Assembly: GCA_012295275.1 (NCBI GenBank)
Contig: CM022676.1
Coordinates: 5,684,719-5,697,218 of the forward strand
Length of the DNA stretch: 12,500 nt
Direction: 5' to 3'
Origin: Chrysomallon squamiferum
Lineage: Eukaryota; Mollusca; Gastropoda; Neomphalida; Peltospiridae
Shown in pieces: positions 1 through 8,787 of this stretch. How positions within the stretch are numbered: position 1 is the first letter of the stretch; each line of letters begins with the position of its first letter. The notes under the pieces were generated by a model. The model was not told where the DNA came from and ran no database searches. It saw nothing but the letters and a program-made list of their open reading frames with translations. The translations under genes and the position numbers were made by a program.

Positions 1-456
1 ACCGGTTCCTTTGTATTCTCCGATGCTTTTAACCTGGAAAAAAAACACTCCATGTTTGAGATGCAGTAACAAGACATCATGCTCTCCTTCTTGTTTCTTG
101 GAGAACGTACTCTTCTCCTTGGAGAGTAAATTCTCGCGCTTATAGCAGGTTATTATCATCATTGGTTCTTCGTTATCTTTTGTACGGAAATTCTTCATAG
201 ATTCCAAAGCACGAATGAAGCGTCTCTCTGCCTCTTCGGCGCGGACTGTTGGTTCGTCACTCTGGGCCAGTAATTCGTAATCCGCGTCTTTTTTTTTCTT
301 CAGATTCTCTGAAGGGAAGTAAAAGGCTGGGATTCTGTAAGTCTTTGTCAGAATATCTGGGAAGTAGCTATTAATATATTCATTGGCTTGCTGTTCGAAA
401 CTCGCGTTTTCACTTTCGGGTGTCCTCACGGTTAATGTTGTAATTTTTTCTTCCAT
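1..456 (-). CDS. N-terminal part of a NERD/Mrr-like PD-(D/E)XK nuclease-domain protein (partial, runs off left edge)
   Basis: An uninterrupted minus-strand frame of 152 codons runs from an ATG at 456 to the first base of the window with no stop. The start is chosen because the context is good (A at -3, G at +4) and an in-frame TAG lies 21 bases upstream. Composition is complex and ordinary, unlike the repeat translations elsewhere. Residues about 70-90 look helical and charged. Residues 97-104 (EPMMIITC) form a hydrophobic strand. Residues 124-143 read G-E-H-D-V, then hydrophobic residues, HLKHGV, FFF, Q-V-K. That pattern (GExD, a turn with G, a hydrophobic strand, then (E/Q)xK) is the catalytic signature of NERD and Mrr_cat endonuclease-like domains. 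Candidate catalytic residues are E125, D127, Q141 and K143. Such domains act on nucleic acid, sometimes fused to helicases or NTPases; what follows here is outside the window. Codingness is fairly sure, the family call moderate, and the biological role unknown. A degenerate, non-catalytic fold remains possible. Confidence 0.72.
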   Translation of the reverse strand, partial: MEEKITTLTVRTPESENASFEQQANEYINSYFPDILTKTYRIPAFYFPSENLKKKKDADYELLAQSDEPTVRAEEAERRFIRALESMKNFRTKDNEEPMMIITCYKRENLLSKEKSTFSKKQEGEHDVLLLHLKHGVFFFQVKSIGEYKGTG

Positions 457-869
457 ATTTTGGATAATTTTATTTTTCTACGTTGTCATCGGTTGAAACT
501 CAACGTCACTGCATCCTCTGTTGAATTTTGGATCTTTCATTATTATTATTATTATTAGTTATTTTTACCTAGTTGTGGGTCGAAATTGTATCCTATATTC
601 TGAATTATGAATTTCACAAAGTTGTTAAAACTCGTTCTAAATTTCACTGCTTTTCTTTTAATCCGTTGAGTTATTTTATTTCTGATATACTGAAAAGAAA
701 AAGAAGATTTTATACAGTAATATAATAAATATTTATTACAATGTTGTAGCAAAAATAAAAAAAAATATAAAAATATACTAATAATAACAGCAACAAGAAC
801 AATAATAACAATAATAATAATAATGCTGTTAGTATTACTATCTATTTGTGCTATTGTCTGCATGTTTGT
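457..869. other. AT-rich non-coding flank upstream of the minus-strand gene
   Basis: No convincing coding frame is present. There is a short (ATT)n run at about 539-557 and AAT/AAC-type trinucleotides at 776-829. This interval would hold the 5' untranslated region or last part of an intron of the minus-strand gene starting at 456. No clear TATA or CCAAT motif is seen on that strand. Acceptor-like AGs exist near 478-500 but have poor pyrimidine tracts. Confidence 0.5.
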
Positions 870-1240
870 ATAGCTACATATCACTCACACATATATACAT
901 ACACACACAAATACAAATATATCTGCATATATATATATATATGGACACACATACAAATATACATACATTTACACTCAGTAATTACATACTTATATATATA
1001 CATACATCTATATGTATATTTATATGGATACATACAAACCTACATCTATCTATATATAAACACTCATATGGACAAACAATATATATTTAAACAAAATATG
1101 TTCAGGCAAGTCACACACACACAGGCACACACACTCTCTCTCATACACACACTCTCTCTGAGACACACACACTATCTCTCTCACACACACAGACACTCAC
1201 ACACACACAGACACAGACACACACACACGTTTATATCAAC
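870..1240. repeat. Mosaic (AC)n / (ATAC)n / TATA simple-repeat block
   Basis: CACA-, ATACATAC- and TATATA-type units alternate throughout. The first part (870-1080) is mostly ATAC/TATA. The second part (1110-1228) is mostly (AC)n interrupted by CTCTCT and AGAC. Alternating purine-pyrimidine DNA of this kind can adopt Z-DNA. The open frames through it encode only THTHTH/YIYI strings and are not genes. Confidence 0.9.
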
Positions 1241-1357
1241 ACAAACCTAAAGACACTACATTCATATTTACGTACAAAAACAGGTTGAGACAAATTACAG
1301 ACTGTATTTTCTACTATCTCTGTTTCTGGGTCACCTCTTTCTCTCCGTCCACCTAAC

Positions 1358-1467
1358 ATTAACGGACTTGTTCTTAAACTAATAGTATTCTTAAATGTTC
1401 TCTGTCAGGTAAAACAAACAAACAAGAAAACAAAAACAAAGAAATAGTTACCTTAACTATAGTTACG
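1358..1467 (+). repeat. Dispersed direct repeat, copy 1
   Basis: Starts with ATTAACGGACTTGTT and continues through TTAAATGTTCTCTG to TTAACTATAGTTAC. The same ordered blocks recur at 1656-1731. This copy carries an extra AAACA-rich insert at about 1411-1445. It looks like two diverged copies of one sequence, perhaps an unrecognised mobile-element fragment. Confidence 0.65.
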
Positions 1468-1655
1468 TATATCATCGGTCTCCTGTTATCAGTGACAAAT
1501 ACAACGAATAATCAGTGACTACCTTTGACATACCTTTTTGCTTATTGTCTGTATAAATAGAAGTTTACACCCGGATGAATTGTGTTGTGTCATTGTTTGT
1601 TTGGTTGCTACTAGTTTTTATCTGTATGTTCGTCGGTCACATATCTATGCGGTAT

Positions 1656-1731
1656 ATTAACGGACTTGTTTATGGATTAATATTATTATTAAATGTTCTT
1701 TGAAAAACTGATTTACTTTAATTATAGTTAC
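1656..1731 (+). repeat. Dispersed direct repeat, copy 2
   Basis: ATTAACGGACTTGTT, then TTAAATGTTCTTTG, then TTAATTATAGTTACCT. These match copy 1 at 1358-1467 in order, 298 bases further on and without the AAACA-rich insert. Confidence 0.65.
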
Positions 1732-1768
1732 CTCTAATTCTTATTTATTCTGAAAACAGAAACTAGGA

Positions 1769-1918
1769 CACTACTACTACTACTACTACTGCTACGACTA
1801 CTACTACCACAACAACAAGAACAACTGCTACTGTTACTACTGCTAGTATACCTTTGTTACTATTATGTGATTATTATTATTGTTACTGTTATTGTTATTA
1901 TTATTTTTATTTATTTTT
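1769..1918. repeat. Imperfect (ACT)n / (ATT)n trinucleotide block
   Basis: (ACT)n at about 1769-1806 grades into ACC/AAC units and then ATT/GTT units up to about 1918. It is low-complexity DNA with no coding signal. Confidence 0.85.
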
Positions 1919-2044
1919 CTATTATTGTACGTGTGTATATGTGTATGGTTGTGTGTGCGGGTTCCAAACTTATGATAAAACAACAACAATAATAGATAAA
2001 GATGGATAACTGCAACATGTTTTGAATACACACATTTTGTGTAC

Positions 2045-2484
2045 CTGAACCGGCTGAGATAAGTGACTGCTGCCTGCTAGCTTCACTGACGCTGTCAACG
2101 CTGTGTTTTTCAGCGACTTCATCACGTTCACTGGCACCTTCTGAACTGCTGGGCTTCTCTGGATGTTGTTCTGAAAGCGTCGACGATGATGTCGTGGCAG
2201 AAGCTTGAGGCTGAGAGATATCGTGTCCACTGACTATCAGTCCGAGAGAAGAAAATATATCACTGATTTCAGATACATATTTATCGCACTGGTAAAACGT
2301 TTTATCACTTCTGTGCTTTTTATGATCAACGAAGGGAAACTTTGATGTGTCACCATTCTTCATCACGTCCTGGATGTTTAGTGGACAACGGAGTGGTTTG
2401 CAAAACTGTACCTTCTCGAAGCCAACAAAGTAGTCTTCATCTGAGTCAGACTTTTCATAGTTGCTTTTAACTAGCCACACTGTG

Positions 2485-2489
<5 letters not shown>
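2045..2489 (-). CDS. Probable internal coding exon of an unidentified minus-strand gene
   Basis: The minus-strand frame is open with non-repetitive, gene-like composition for about 148 codons. It includes VWLVKSNYEKSDSDEDYF, an FCKPLRCPLNIQDV segment and a Ser/Glu-rich tail (TTSSSTLSEQHPEKPSSSEG) that looks disordered. It ends at CAG|GTACAC, a good 5' splice donor (intron begins at 2044, phase 1). Beyond it the frame runs into low-complexity sequence. The upstream edge is uncertain. An AG after 2490 (TCTAAG|GAC, phase 0) and one after 2480 (ACACAG|TG) are candidates, but the sequence before them is purine-rich (GA)n, unlike a normal polypyrimidine tract. The frame also stays open through the (GA)n tract to an ATG at 2663 because GA repeats lack stops. 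No domain is recognised. The acceptors near 456-500 do not restore the phase to the 1-456 frame, so linkage between the two is unproven. Confidence 0.55.
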
Positions 2490-2638
<149 letters not shown>

Positions 2639-2695
2639 AATTTATTGAACGATTCTGGTACAAGTTATTTACTATTTTTGTTTGTTTGTTGTTGT

Positions 2696-2796
2696 CGTTG
2701 TTATTATTAGTATTAGTAGTAAGACTAGTGGTAGTAGTAGTAATAACACCGGCAGTGTTAACACTATTATCGTTGTTGTTGTTGTTATTCTTCTTC

Positions 2797-2841
<45 letters not shown>

Positions 2842-2844
2842 GTG

Positions 2845-2893
<49 letters not shown>

Positions 2894-3160
2894 TAGAAGT
2901 AGTAGTGTTAATAGTAGTAGTAATGGTAGTATTATCACTGTTGTTGATTTTCTTCTTCTTCTTCTACTTCTTCTTCTTATTATTATTATTATTATTAGTA
3001 GTAGTAGTCGTAGTAGAGTTAATAGTAGTAGTAATGGTAGTATTATCGCTGTTGTTGATTTTCTTCTTCTTCTTCTTCTTCTTCTTCTTCTTCTACTTAT
3101 TATTATTATTATTAGTAGTAGTAGTAGTAGTAATAGTAGTAGTAGTAGAAGAAGTAGTAC
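2696..3160. repeat. Composite trinucleotide block (TTA, GTA, CTT units) with an internal 111-bp repeat
   Basis: Runs of (ATT)n at about 2798-2840, (AGT)n at about 2841-2890, (TTC)n at about 2951-2977 and again at 3061-3095, with ATT and AGT runs between. A longer unit beginning GTTAATAGTAGTAGTAATGG occurs at 2907 and at 3018. It includes GTAGTATTATC(A/G)CTGTTG and the following CTT run, so it is a 111-bp tandem duplication. Long open frames on both strands here are repeat artefacts. Confidence 0.85.
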
Positions 3161-3296
3161 AACATCCACATCTTTGGCGCCTGTTACTGAACGATAATAA
3201 AGTCAGCAATAACAATACATTAAACAAAAAAAAACAAAAAAAAAGATTTACGAATTTTGAACAACCCAATAACTACCGGAACGACGGAGGAGAACT

Positions 3297-3368
3297 ATGG
3301 CTGCAGAGAAATATGAAATTGGTTTGGATTGTTCAGTGGTAGATGTTGATGAGATCCAGTCGTACTGA
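3297..3368 (+). CDS. Small ORF of 23 codons (doubtful)
   Basis: ATG in a strong context (A at -3, G at +4) in a short non-repetitive island begins MAAEKYEIGLDC and stops at TGA 3366-3368. The balanced composition differs from the surrounding repeats. It could be a small peptide, an upstream ORF or chance. No splice donor of good quality is seen within it. The opposite strand has an acceptor-like TTTCTCTGCAG ending at 3301, so an antisense exon is an alternative. Confidence 0.2.
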   Translation: MAAEKYEIGLDCSVVDVDEIQSY

Positions 3369-3419
3369 TAACCTCTAGAGTCTCTTTAGTGACAACCCCG
3401 TGGCCGCTGTGGTGATCTC

Positions 3420-3615
3420 AACGCATTGAATTACAACAGAATCTTTCTTTACGTCGTCTCATTGTTTTCTCTGGACCACCACGACGTCTGTGTAAGCGTC
3501 TGCTTCTACGTCATCTCAAGGTTTCGTTTTAGACGTCTGTTGTGATAGAATTTCAGCTGCTTATGGGGGCGGATCCAGCTTTTCTGATTTGGTGTGGGGT
3601 GGGGAGGCGGTCATG
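3420..3615. promoter_or_regulatory. Candidate promoter/enhancer with GACGTC palindromes, GC box and CACCC-type box
   Basis: The segment is richer in CpG than its surroundings. It contains GACGTCTGT at 3483-3491 and 3532-3540, ACGTC(G/A)TCTCA at 3451-3461 and 3508-3518, a GC box GGGGGCGG at 3565-3572 and GGTGTGGGG at 3591-3599. ACGTCA/TGACGT cores suit ATF/CREB-type bZIP factors and GGGCGG suits Sp/KLF factors. It lies about 1 kb upstream of the minus-strand exon at 2489-2045 and could be its promoter. The direction cannot be set from sequence alone. Confidence 0.35.
3451..3540 (+). repeat. Two-copy imperfect direct repeat (about 50-57 bp period)
   Basis: The order ACGTC(G/A)TCTCA, GTTT, GACGTCTGT occurs twice. 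The first element repeats at a 57-base offset and the last at a 49-base offset. It looks like a diverged tandem duplication inside the GC-richer island. Confidence 0.5.
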
Positions 3616-3639
3616 ACAGAAGATAGCACCATAACTTTA

Positions 3640-4370
3640 TGAAAAGGCACTACTGAAAAAGTTTACACACACCGTTTACGTGGACAATAATATAATAGTT
3701 GCTACAGTGTTCTCTATGCATTGACAGAAATTTAAGAAAAAAGAAAAAAAGAAAATAGATTAGTGAAAATAAAAAATAAAAAACCCCGAACAAATCCTAA
3801 ATAAATGCGCATTGAACGACGTCAGTTTTAGTGAGACTGCTGCAGTACAGAATTGATCCTGTCACAGTACGTAAATACTATGCACAAGTACAAGTGTACT
3901 GAATAATTCTGAACAAAAATACTGCTCTTTTTCTTTCTTTCTTTCTTTTTTTTTTTTTTTTTTCATCATTCCATATACTGCACATGATATTGTAAGAATT
4001 GTAAAACTACTAAAACGTGTATTAATTTCTTTCTGTTATCTTTTTAAAAAAAAAAAAAATTACGTTGTATACTTTTCTTTATGTATCTACGTGGTATTCT
4101 GTATTAAGATATTTAAGCTGGTTAATAAAGATCAAACCGAACCTGCTTTAGAAGTGCATTAATACGGTTTCATTTATTTATTTATTTCATTTGTTTATTT
4201 TATATTTAAAGCAAAGACTTAGGCTGTATCAAGAAATGCGACAAATCGAGAAATCCCGATCAACTCCGGTTCTAAACTCTCTAATAAATGATTCGGTGCC
4301 TGTAGTAAAATAGTCTGATAGACTCTACTAACCGATAAATCGCTAAATCTCTAAGACTAATTTTTGTTTT
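3640..4370. other. AT-rich non-coding DNA
   Basis: No gene is seen. It contains A-rich stretches near 3735-3785, (TTTC)n followed by a T run at about 3928-3963, an A13 run near 4047, (ATTT)n near 4170 and a short palindrome AGTCT-gat-AGACT at 4312-4324. An AATAAA at about 4123 is present, but no upstream coding exon is visible to pair with it. Confidence 0.55.
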
Positions 4371-4463
4371 TAGCGTCAGCGTGACCTACAGGTATTACCA
4401 ATCGATAAATGTCTGAACGGTAAATGAAATATGCGCCTGATGATGAACGAAAATGGTATGTAA

Positions 4464-4511
4464 TGACGTTCGAAGAATGGGATGACGTAGCTGTAACAAC
4501 TTGATGACGTA
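4464..4511 (+). promoter_or_regulatory. Cluster of three TGACGT (CRE/ATF half-site) motifs
   Basis: TGACGTT at 4464-4470, TGACGTA at 4483-4489 and TGACGTA at 4505-4511 all share an orientation. Their spacing is 19 and 22 bases, close to two helical turns. This is a plausible bZIP-binding cluster, but functional status is inferred only. Confidence 0.3.
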
Positions 4512-4679
4512 AATACAAATTAGATAAGCTGGTTTGAGTTAGTAACCATGTGAACAATTCAAAAACCTTTTTAAGGCTTTTAGTCGATTTTCGTTTTTTG
4601 TTCTTTATCAAAGTCATATGTTTTTTTGTTTTTCTTTCTGGCGAGAGTACTTCGCAAACAGTAATAGATTAAAACATAA

Positions 4680-4689
4680 ATCACGTGAC
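4680..4689. promoter_or_regulatory. E-box ATCACGTGAC
   Basis: A CACGTG core with flanks suited to bHLH-zip factors of the USF/MITF/TFE type. The identical 10-mer recurs at 9162-9171. A single short motif is weak evidence of function. Confidence 0.25.
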
Positions 4690-4789
4690 CTTTAGAAGTG
4701 TAAGTTGTGGGGTTTTTTCCTTTTTTTAGGGAAATCATTTCTGTGATTTTATTATTTGTTATGACGTATTGTTTTTGTTCTTGCATTAT

Positions 4790-5153
4790 AATTATTGTTG
4801 TTTGTTGTACTTGTTCGTTTTGTTGTGGATGATTTTTTTCTTGTTATTATTGTTGGTGCTATTGATGTTATTTTTTTATTATAACAACATTATTATTATC
4901 TTCATAATTATCATCACCATTATTATCATCATTATCATCATCGTTATTAGTATTACTACTACAACTACTAGTATTATTATTTTTATTATTAGTATTATTA
5001 TTACTACTGCTGTTACAACTAACATTTTTACTACTACTACTACTAAGATTATTGTTATTATTATTATTACTACAAGTACTAGTATACTATTTTTTATTAC
5101 TACAACTACTACTACTACAATGATAATAATATTATTACTACTATTACTATTAC

Positions 5154-5186
<33 letters not shown>

Positions 5187-5187
5187 G

Positions 5188-5223
<36 letters not shown>
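4790..5223. repeat. Imperfect ATT/ACT/ATC trinucleotide block ending in (ATT)n
   Basis: Mixed TTG, ATT, ATC and ACT units with a final nearly pure (ATT)n run at about 5151-5223. The open frame through it is only I/T/L strings and is not a gene. Confidence 0.88.
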
Positions 5224-5528
5224 TTCTCTTTACAAGCGCTAACGGCTTTTCATTAACGGTAAATTTACTGCTACACAACGAAGTGGAAAATTTGCAGTTT
5301 TCACGTGCAGTTAGTGCGTCACATTTCTGGTTAATTTGACGATGTTCATTCGAACATTTTCTACACGCACTTGCACTCTTTTCTGTAATTCAGCCGTACA
5401 CACTTTCAATCTAACGACTATTTGATTTCTTAATTCTTTTTTAATTTATTTCATTTTACGTTACTTTTTGCCATAACATTTTTCAAACAAAATAAAATTA
5501 ATGTTGATTAAAGTCATATTTTTCTTCA

Positions 5529-5534
<6 letters not shown>
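5224..5534. other. Unique-looking non-coding interval
   Basis: It has more balanced composition than its flanks but no convincing open frame. A CACGTG E-box lies at 5302-5307. The rest becomes T-rich after 5430. No RNA gene is recognised. Confidence 0.45.

Positions 5535-5605
<71 letters not shown>
5535..5605 (+). repeat. (CT)n microsatellite, about 71 bp
   Basis: Uninterrupted CT units followed by a short TTCTCTTC imperfect end. Confidence 0.97.
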
Positions 5606-5611
<6 letters not shown>

Positions 5612-5783
5612 CACGCCTCTCTTTATGTTCCTTTAAGATGTACATGAAGATACATAATAGTTAATTAAATAAATAAATTTACATTAAGTCAGTGAATATC
5701 ACAGTTTCTTTCTCTTTCGTGTATCTTGTTTTCTCTTCCATTTACCTTTTTCTCTATCTACCTATAATGTGCCTATATTTAAC

Positions 5784-6170
<387 letters not shown>

Positions 6171-6456
6171 TTTAGTGTGTGTGTGCCTGTGTGTTGTGCT
6201 TGCATGCATATAGATGTGTGTATATATATATATATATCTGTGTGTCTGTGTGTGTGTGTGTCTGGACATTCACAATACACACTCGCGTGCTGAACCACAT
6301 TCATACATATATGTACGTATGTATGTATTTATGTGTGTGTGTGTTGTGTGTCTATAACAGTGTATAATATATAAGTATCAGTTGCCTTATCATCACAGGT
6401 TAAAATGAGAGTATTTAATATATATATACATATACGTGTGTGTATATGTATATGTG

Positions 6457-6497
<41 letters not shown>

Positions 6498-6500
6498 GTG
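6171..6500. repeat. (GT)n / (ATGT)n / TATA mosaic with (GT)n run at 6458-6494
   Basis: Mirror-strand counterpart in character of the AC-rich block at 870-1240. The final (GT)n run is about 37 bases and almost perfect. The frames through it translate to C/V or Y/I strings and are not genes. Confidence 0.9.
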
Positions 6501-6561
6501 TTTGTGGATGTGGATGTTCGTATGTGTATATATTTTCATTACAGAAAATATATTATTAGTT

Positions 6562-6567
<6 letters not shown>

Positions 6568-6646
<79 letters not shown>
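6568..6646 (+). repeat. (GA)n microsatellite, about 79 bp, upstream of the candidate promoter
   Basis: Uninterrupted GA units. It is the only one of nine such tracts with GA on the plus strand, and it ends about 90 bases before the CpG-richer island at 6736. A purine-rich AAAGAAAG tail extends to about 6712. Confidence 0.97.
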
Positions 6647-6650
<4 letters not shown>

Positions 6651-6719
6651 AGTCAGACACAAAACGAAAAAAAAGAAAGAAAGAAAGAAAAAGAAAAGAA
6701 ATAAAAAAAAAAATGACTA

Positions 6720-7075
6720 AAGGGAAGTAATTCCCATGGCGAGGATCGATCTGACTAACTCTGACACCTCGGGCAGTGTATCTGCTTTTTTTAAAGAGCA
6801 GAAATGCGATAATTATCCGAGGACACTTCGTCTTCCTGTATCTACAGACTGGCGAGTGTGCCATTCAGCAGCTCACAGAGAGCGCGCCGTCTAATACCGC
6901 ACTCGTTCCTCGCAACACACAACAGACCGCCATTGATTTTCGTTCGCGTTCTTTATTTCTCGCCGCAAGTTTCAGAGACACTGCGGCCCGCCTTCTCGGC
7001 TATCGCTTTCGGATTAATTTGGACTCCGCTGAGAGAAAAACCTGTAGCTCGCGCGTGCAGTGGGTTTGATATTTG
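6720..7075 (+). promoter_or_regulatory. CpG-richer promoter region and probable 5' untranslated first exon
   Basis: CpG-containing sequence is concentrated between about 6880 and 7060 (GCGCGCC, CGTTCGCG, GCGGCCCG, CGCGCG), in contrast to the AT-rich surroundings. The interval ends at ATTTG|GTGAGTG, an excellent 5' splice donor with the exon end at 7075. No ATG occurs between 6895 and 7075, which fits a non-coding leader exon with translation starting in a later exon outside the window. No TATA box is obvious, so a dispersed CpG-type promoter is likely. The transcription start is probably somewhere between about 6780 and 6900 but cannot be fixed. The gene identity is unknown. Confidence 0.55.
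6736..6894 (+). CDS. 52-codon ORF at the start of the CpG island (possible uORF)
   Basis: ATG at 6736 (C at -3, G at +4) opens a 52-codon frame beginning MARIDLTNSDTSGS and ending at TAA 6892-6894. Composition is mixed and not repeat-derived. It may be a peptide-coding upstream ORF if transcription starts before it, or it may be chance in GC-richer DNA. A CTACAG near 6846 looks acceptor-like but is unsupported. No family is recognised. Confidence 0.2.
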   Translation: MARIDLTNSDTSGSVSAFFKEQKCDNYPRTLRLPVSTDWRVCHSAAHRERAV

Positions 7076-7500
7076 GTGAGTGAACAATTTATTACATTTG
7101 TGGATGATTTCGAGCGGAGAGAGAAAAGAAAAGAAAAAAAAAAGAAAAAAGAGCGTTATAAAAAAAAAAATTTTAAAAAAAACGAGGGAAGAGAAATCTT
7201 TATTTTTCGTGAAGTGCTAGTTTTGACGCATGTGTTAATTACGAAAGTTTGATACTGGAGTACGGAACGTGTTTTGACAGTGGTATGTTATGTTTCGTTT
7301 TCTTTTCTTTTTTTCTGTTTTTCTTTCTTTCTTTGACATGTTGAAATAATTATTGAGCTGTCAAAGCAGAAGTCATTTGCTAATTTGATTTGGTCTTGTT
7401 GCGTTGTAGCGAATATAAAATTATCCTTTTGACCGTTTTTACTCTCTTTTTTTTTTTTTTTTTCAGAATTATATTTAACAAATATCTGTTTAGTTAATGC
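7076..7500 (+). other. Start of putative intron 1
   Basis: Begins GTGAGT at 7076. It is AT-rich with A-runs near 7125-7180 and T-runs near 7310-7335 and 7447-7463. No coding frame or RNA gene is seen. Confidence 0.45.
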
Positions 7501-8025
7501 TGTTATTATTAGTAGTAATAGTAATGACAGCAGTATAGTAATATTACTTATGATCTAACTGAAGAAGTAATAGTAATAATAATAGAAGAAGTAGTATTAA
7601 TAATAATAGTAGCAGTTGTAGTAGTAATAGTTGCTGTTGTAGTACTACCATTAAGAGTACTGGCGGTGACTGAATGTCAGTTGTAGTATTTGTAGTAGTA
7701 GTAGTTTTTTTTTTTAGTAGTAGTAGTAGTACTGTAATGTTGTTATATTATAAATAACAGTAGAGGTTATTGTATATCAATGATACTGATAATATTAATA
7801 ATAATAATAACAGTTGTAGTAGCTGTTGTTGTTGTGGTACCACTATTAACAGTTAGCATCGTGAAGATGATTGTGTATCTGCAGTTGTGGTAGTAATAAC
7901 AGCATCAGTAGAAGTAGTTGTCGCTGAATCAATGGTACCAGTAGCAGTGATAATGGTAGTTTTATAGACAGAGTAGTAATAGTCTTTACAGAAATGATGA
8001 TGTCGTAGTAGTGACAGTCTCACGC

Positions 8026-8029
<4 letters not shown>
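7501..8029. repeat. Degenerate AGT/AAT/GTT trinucleotide block
   Basis: GTA, AAT and GTT units are interspersed with CAG-type substitutions, such as runs of AGTAGTAGT at about 7694-7730. It is an old, mutated trinucleotide array that merges into the CT tract at 8030. Confidence 0.75.

Positions 8030-8105
<76 letters not shown>
8030..8105 (+). repeat. (CT)n microsatellite, about 76 bp
   Basis: Uninterrupted CT units following CACGCTCGT. A TATATA stretch follows at about 8130-8160. Confidence 0.97.
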
Positions 8106-8108
<3 letters not shown>

Positions 8109-8655
8109 TTATTTTAATAATAATGGTTTTATATATATATATATATTTTTTTATATATAATAATGATATATCTGTTTTTCTTTCTTTTGTTCTTTATATC
8201 CCTGAGCTTTTCTCTCTGTCTCTATCACTCAGTCTATCTGTATACTTATCTACCTTTGTATCTATCTGTATGTATAAACTAGCATCAGATATATAAAATA
8301 TAAACATTACTATATCGTACAAAAAAAACCCACACAAAAACAACAGTTTTTTGGGGGGCATATAATATAACTAGTGCACTAAAAACGTCATTACATGAAC
8401 GCGTGTTAAATATAGCATACATAGTTATTGGTAAAGCTGTTTAATATACCTAATATATATTACAGACGTAACAATTATTATTGTTATTCACGTATGTATT
8501 ATGAATATAAAATGTCTTACAGTCATTTTATCAAATACGGGCAATTTCACTAATGCAATATTTTACTGAAATGTTTTGTTTTGACTCGACGTAGGTAGTC
8601 GTTAATGTTTTTAAAAATGCTACATTATTTGTAAATTATTTATTCTTTGTATTGC

Positions 8656-8658
<3 letters not shown>
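8106..8658. other. AT-rich non-coding interval
   Basis: Contains TATATA at about 8130-8160, CTAT/CTGT-type tetranucleotides at about 8218-8275, a G6 run near 8353 and otherwise AT-rich unique sequence. No gene is seen. Confidence 0.5.
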
Positions 8659-8693
<35 letters not shown>

Positions 8694-8752
8694 AGAATGA
8701 AAGATAGAAACTTACATACATACCTACACACATCATACACATACCTATGCAT

Positions 8753-8787
<35 letters not shown>

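Noticed and set aside
555-884. 109-codon minus-strand frame with a hydrophobic Ile/Val run
   Set aside because: The hydrophobic part is translated ATT/ATA repeats and the remainder is AT-rich. There is no link to the frame at 456.
846-1250. Frames encoding THTHTH/YIYI strings
   Set aside because: Pure product of AC/TATA simple repeats.
846-1250. CRISPR-like array
   Set aside because: Repeats are simple sequence without constant repeat and unique spacer structure. The context is eukaryotic.
4357-4617. 86-codon minus-strand frame
   Set aside because: Composition is Ser/Lys-rich without a domain. It overlaps the TGACGT cluster and has no supporting signals.
4769-5188. 139-codon I/T/L-rich frame resembling a membrane protein
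   Set aside because: ATT/ACT repeats give Ile/Thr/Leu runs. The hydrophobicity is an artefact of the trinucleotide array.
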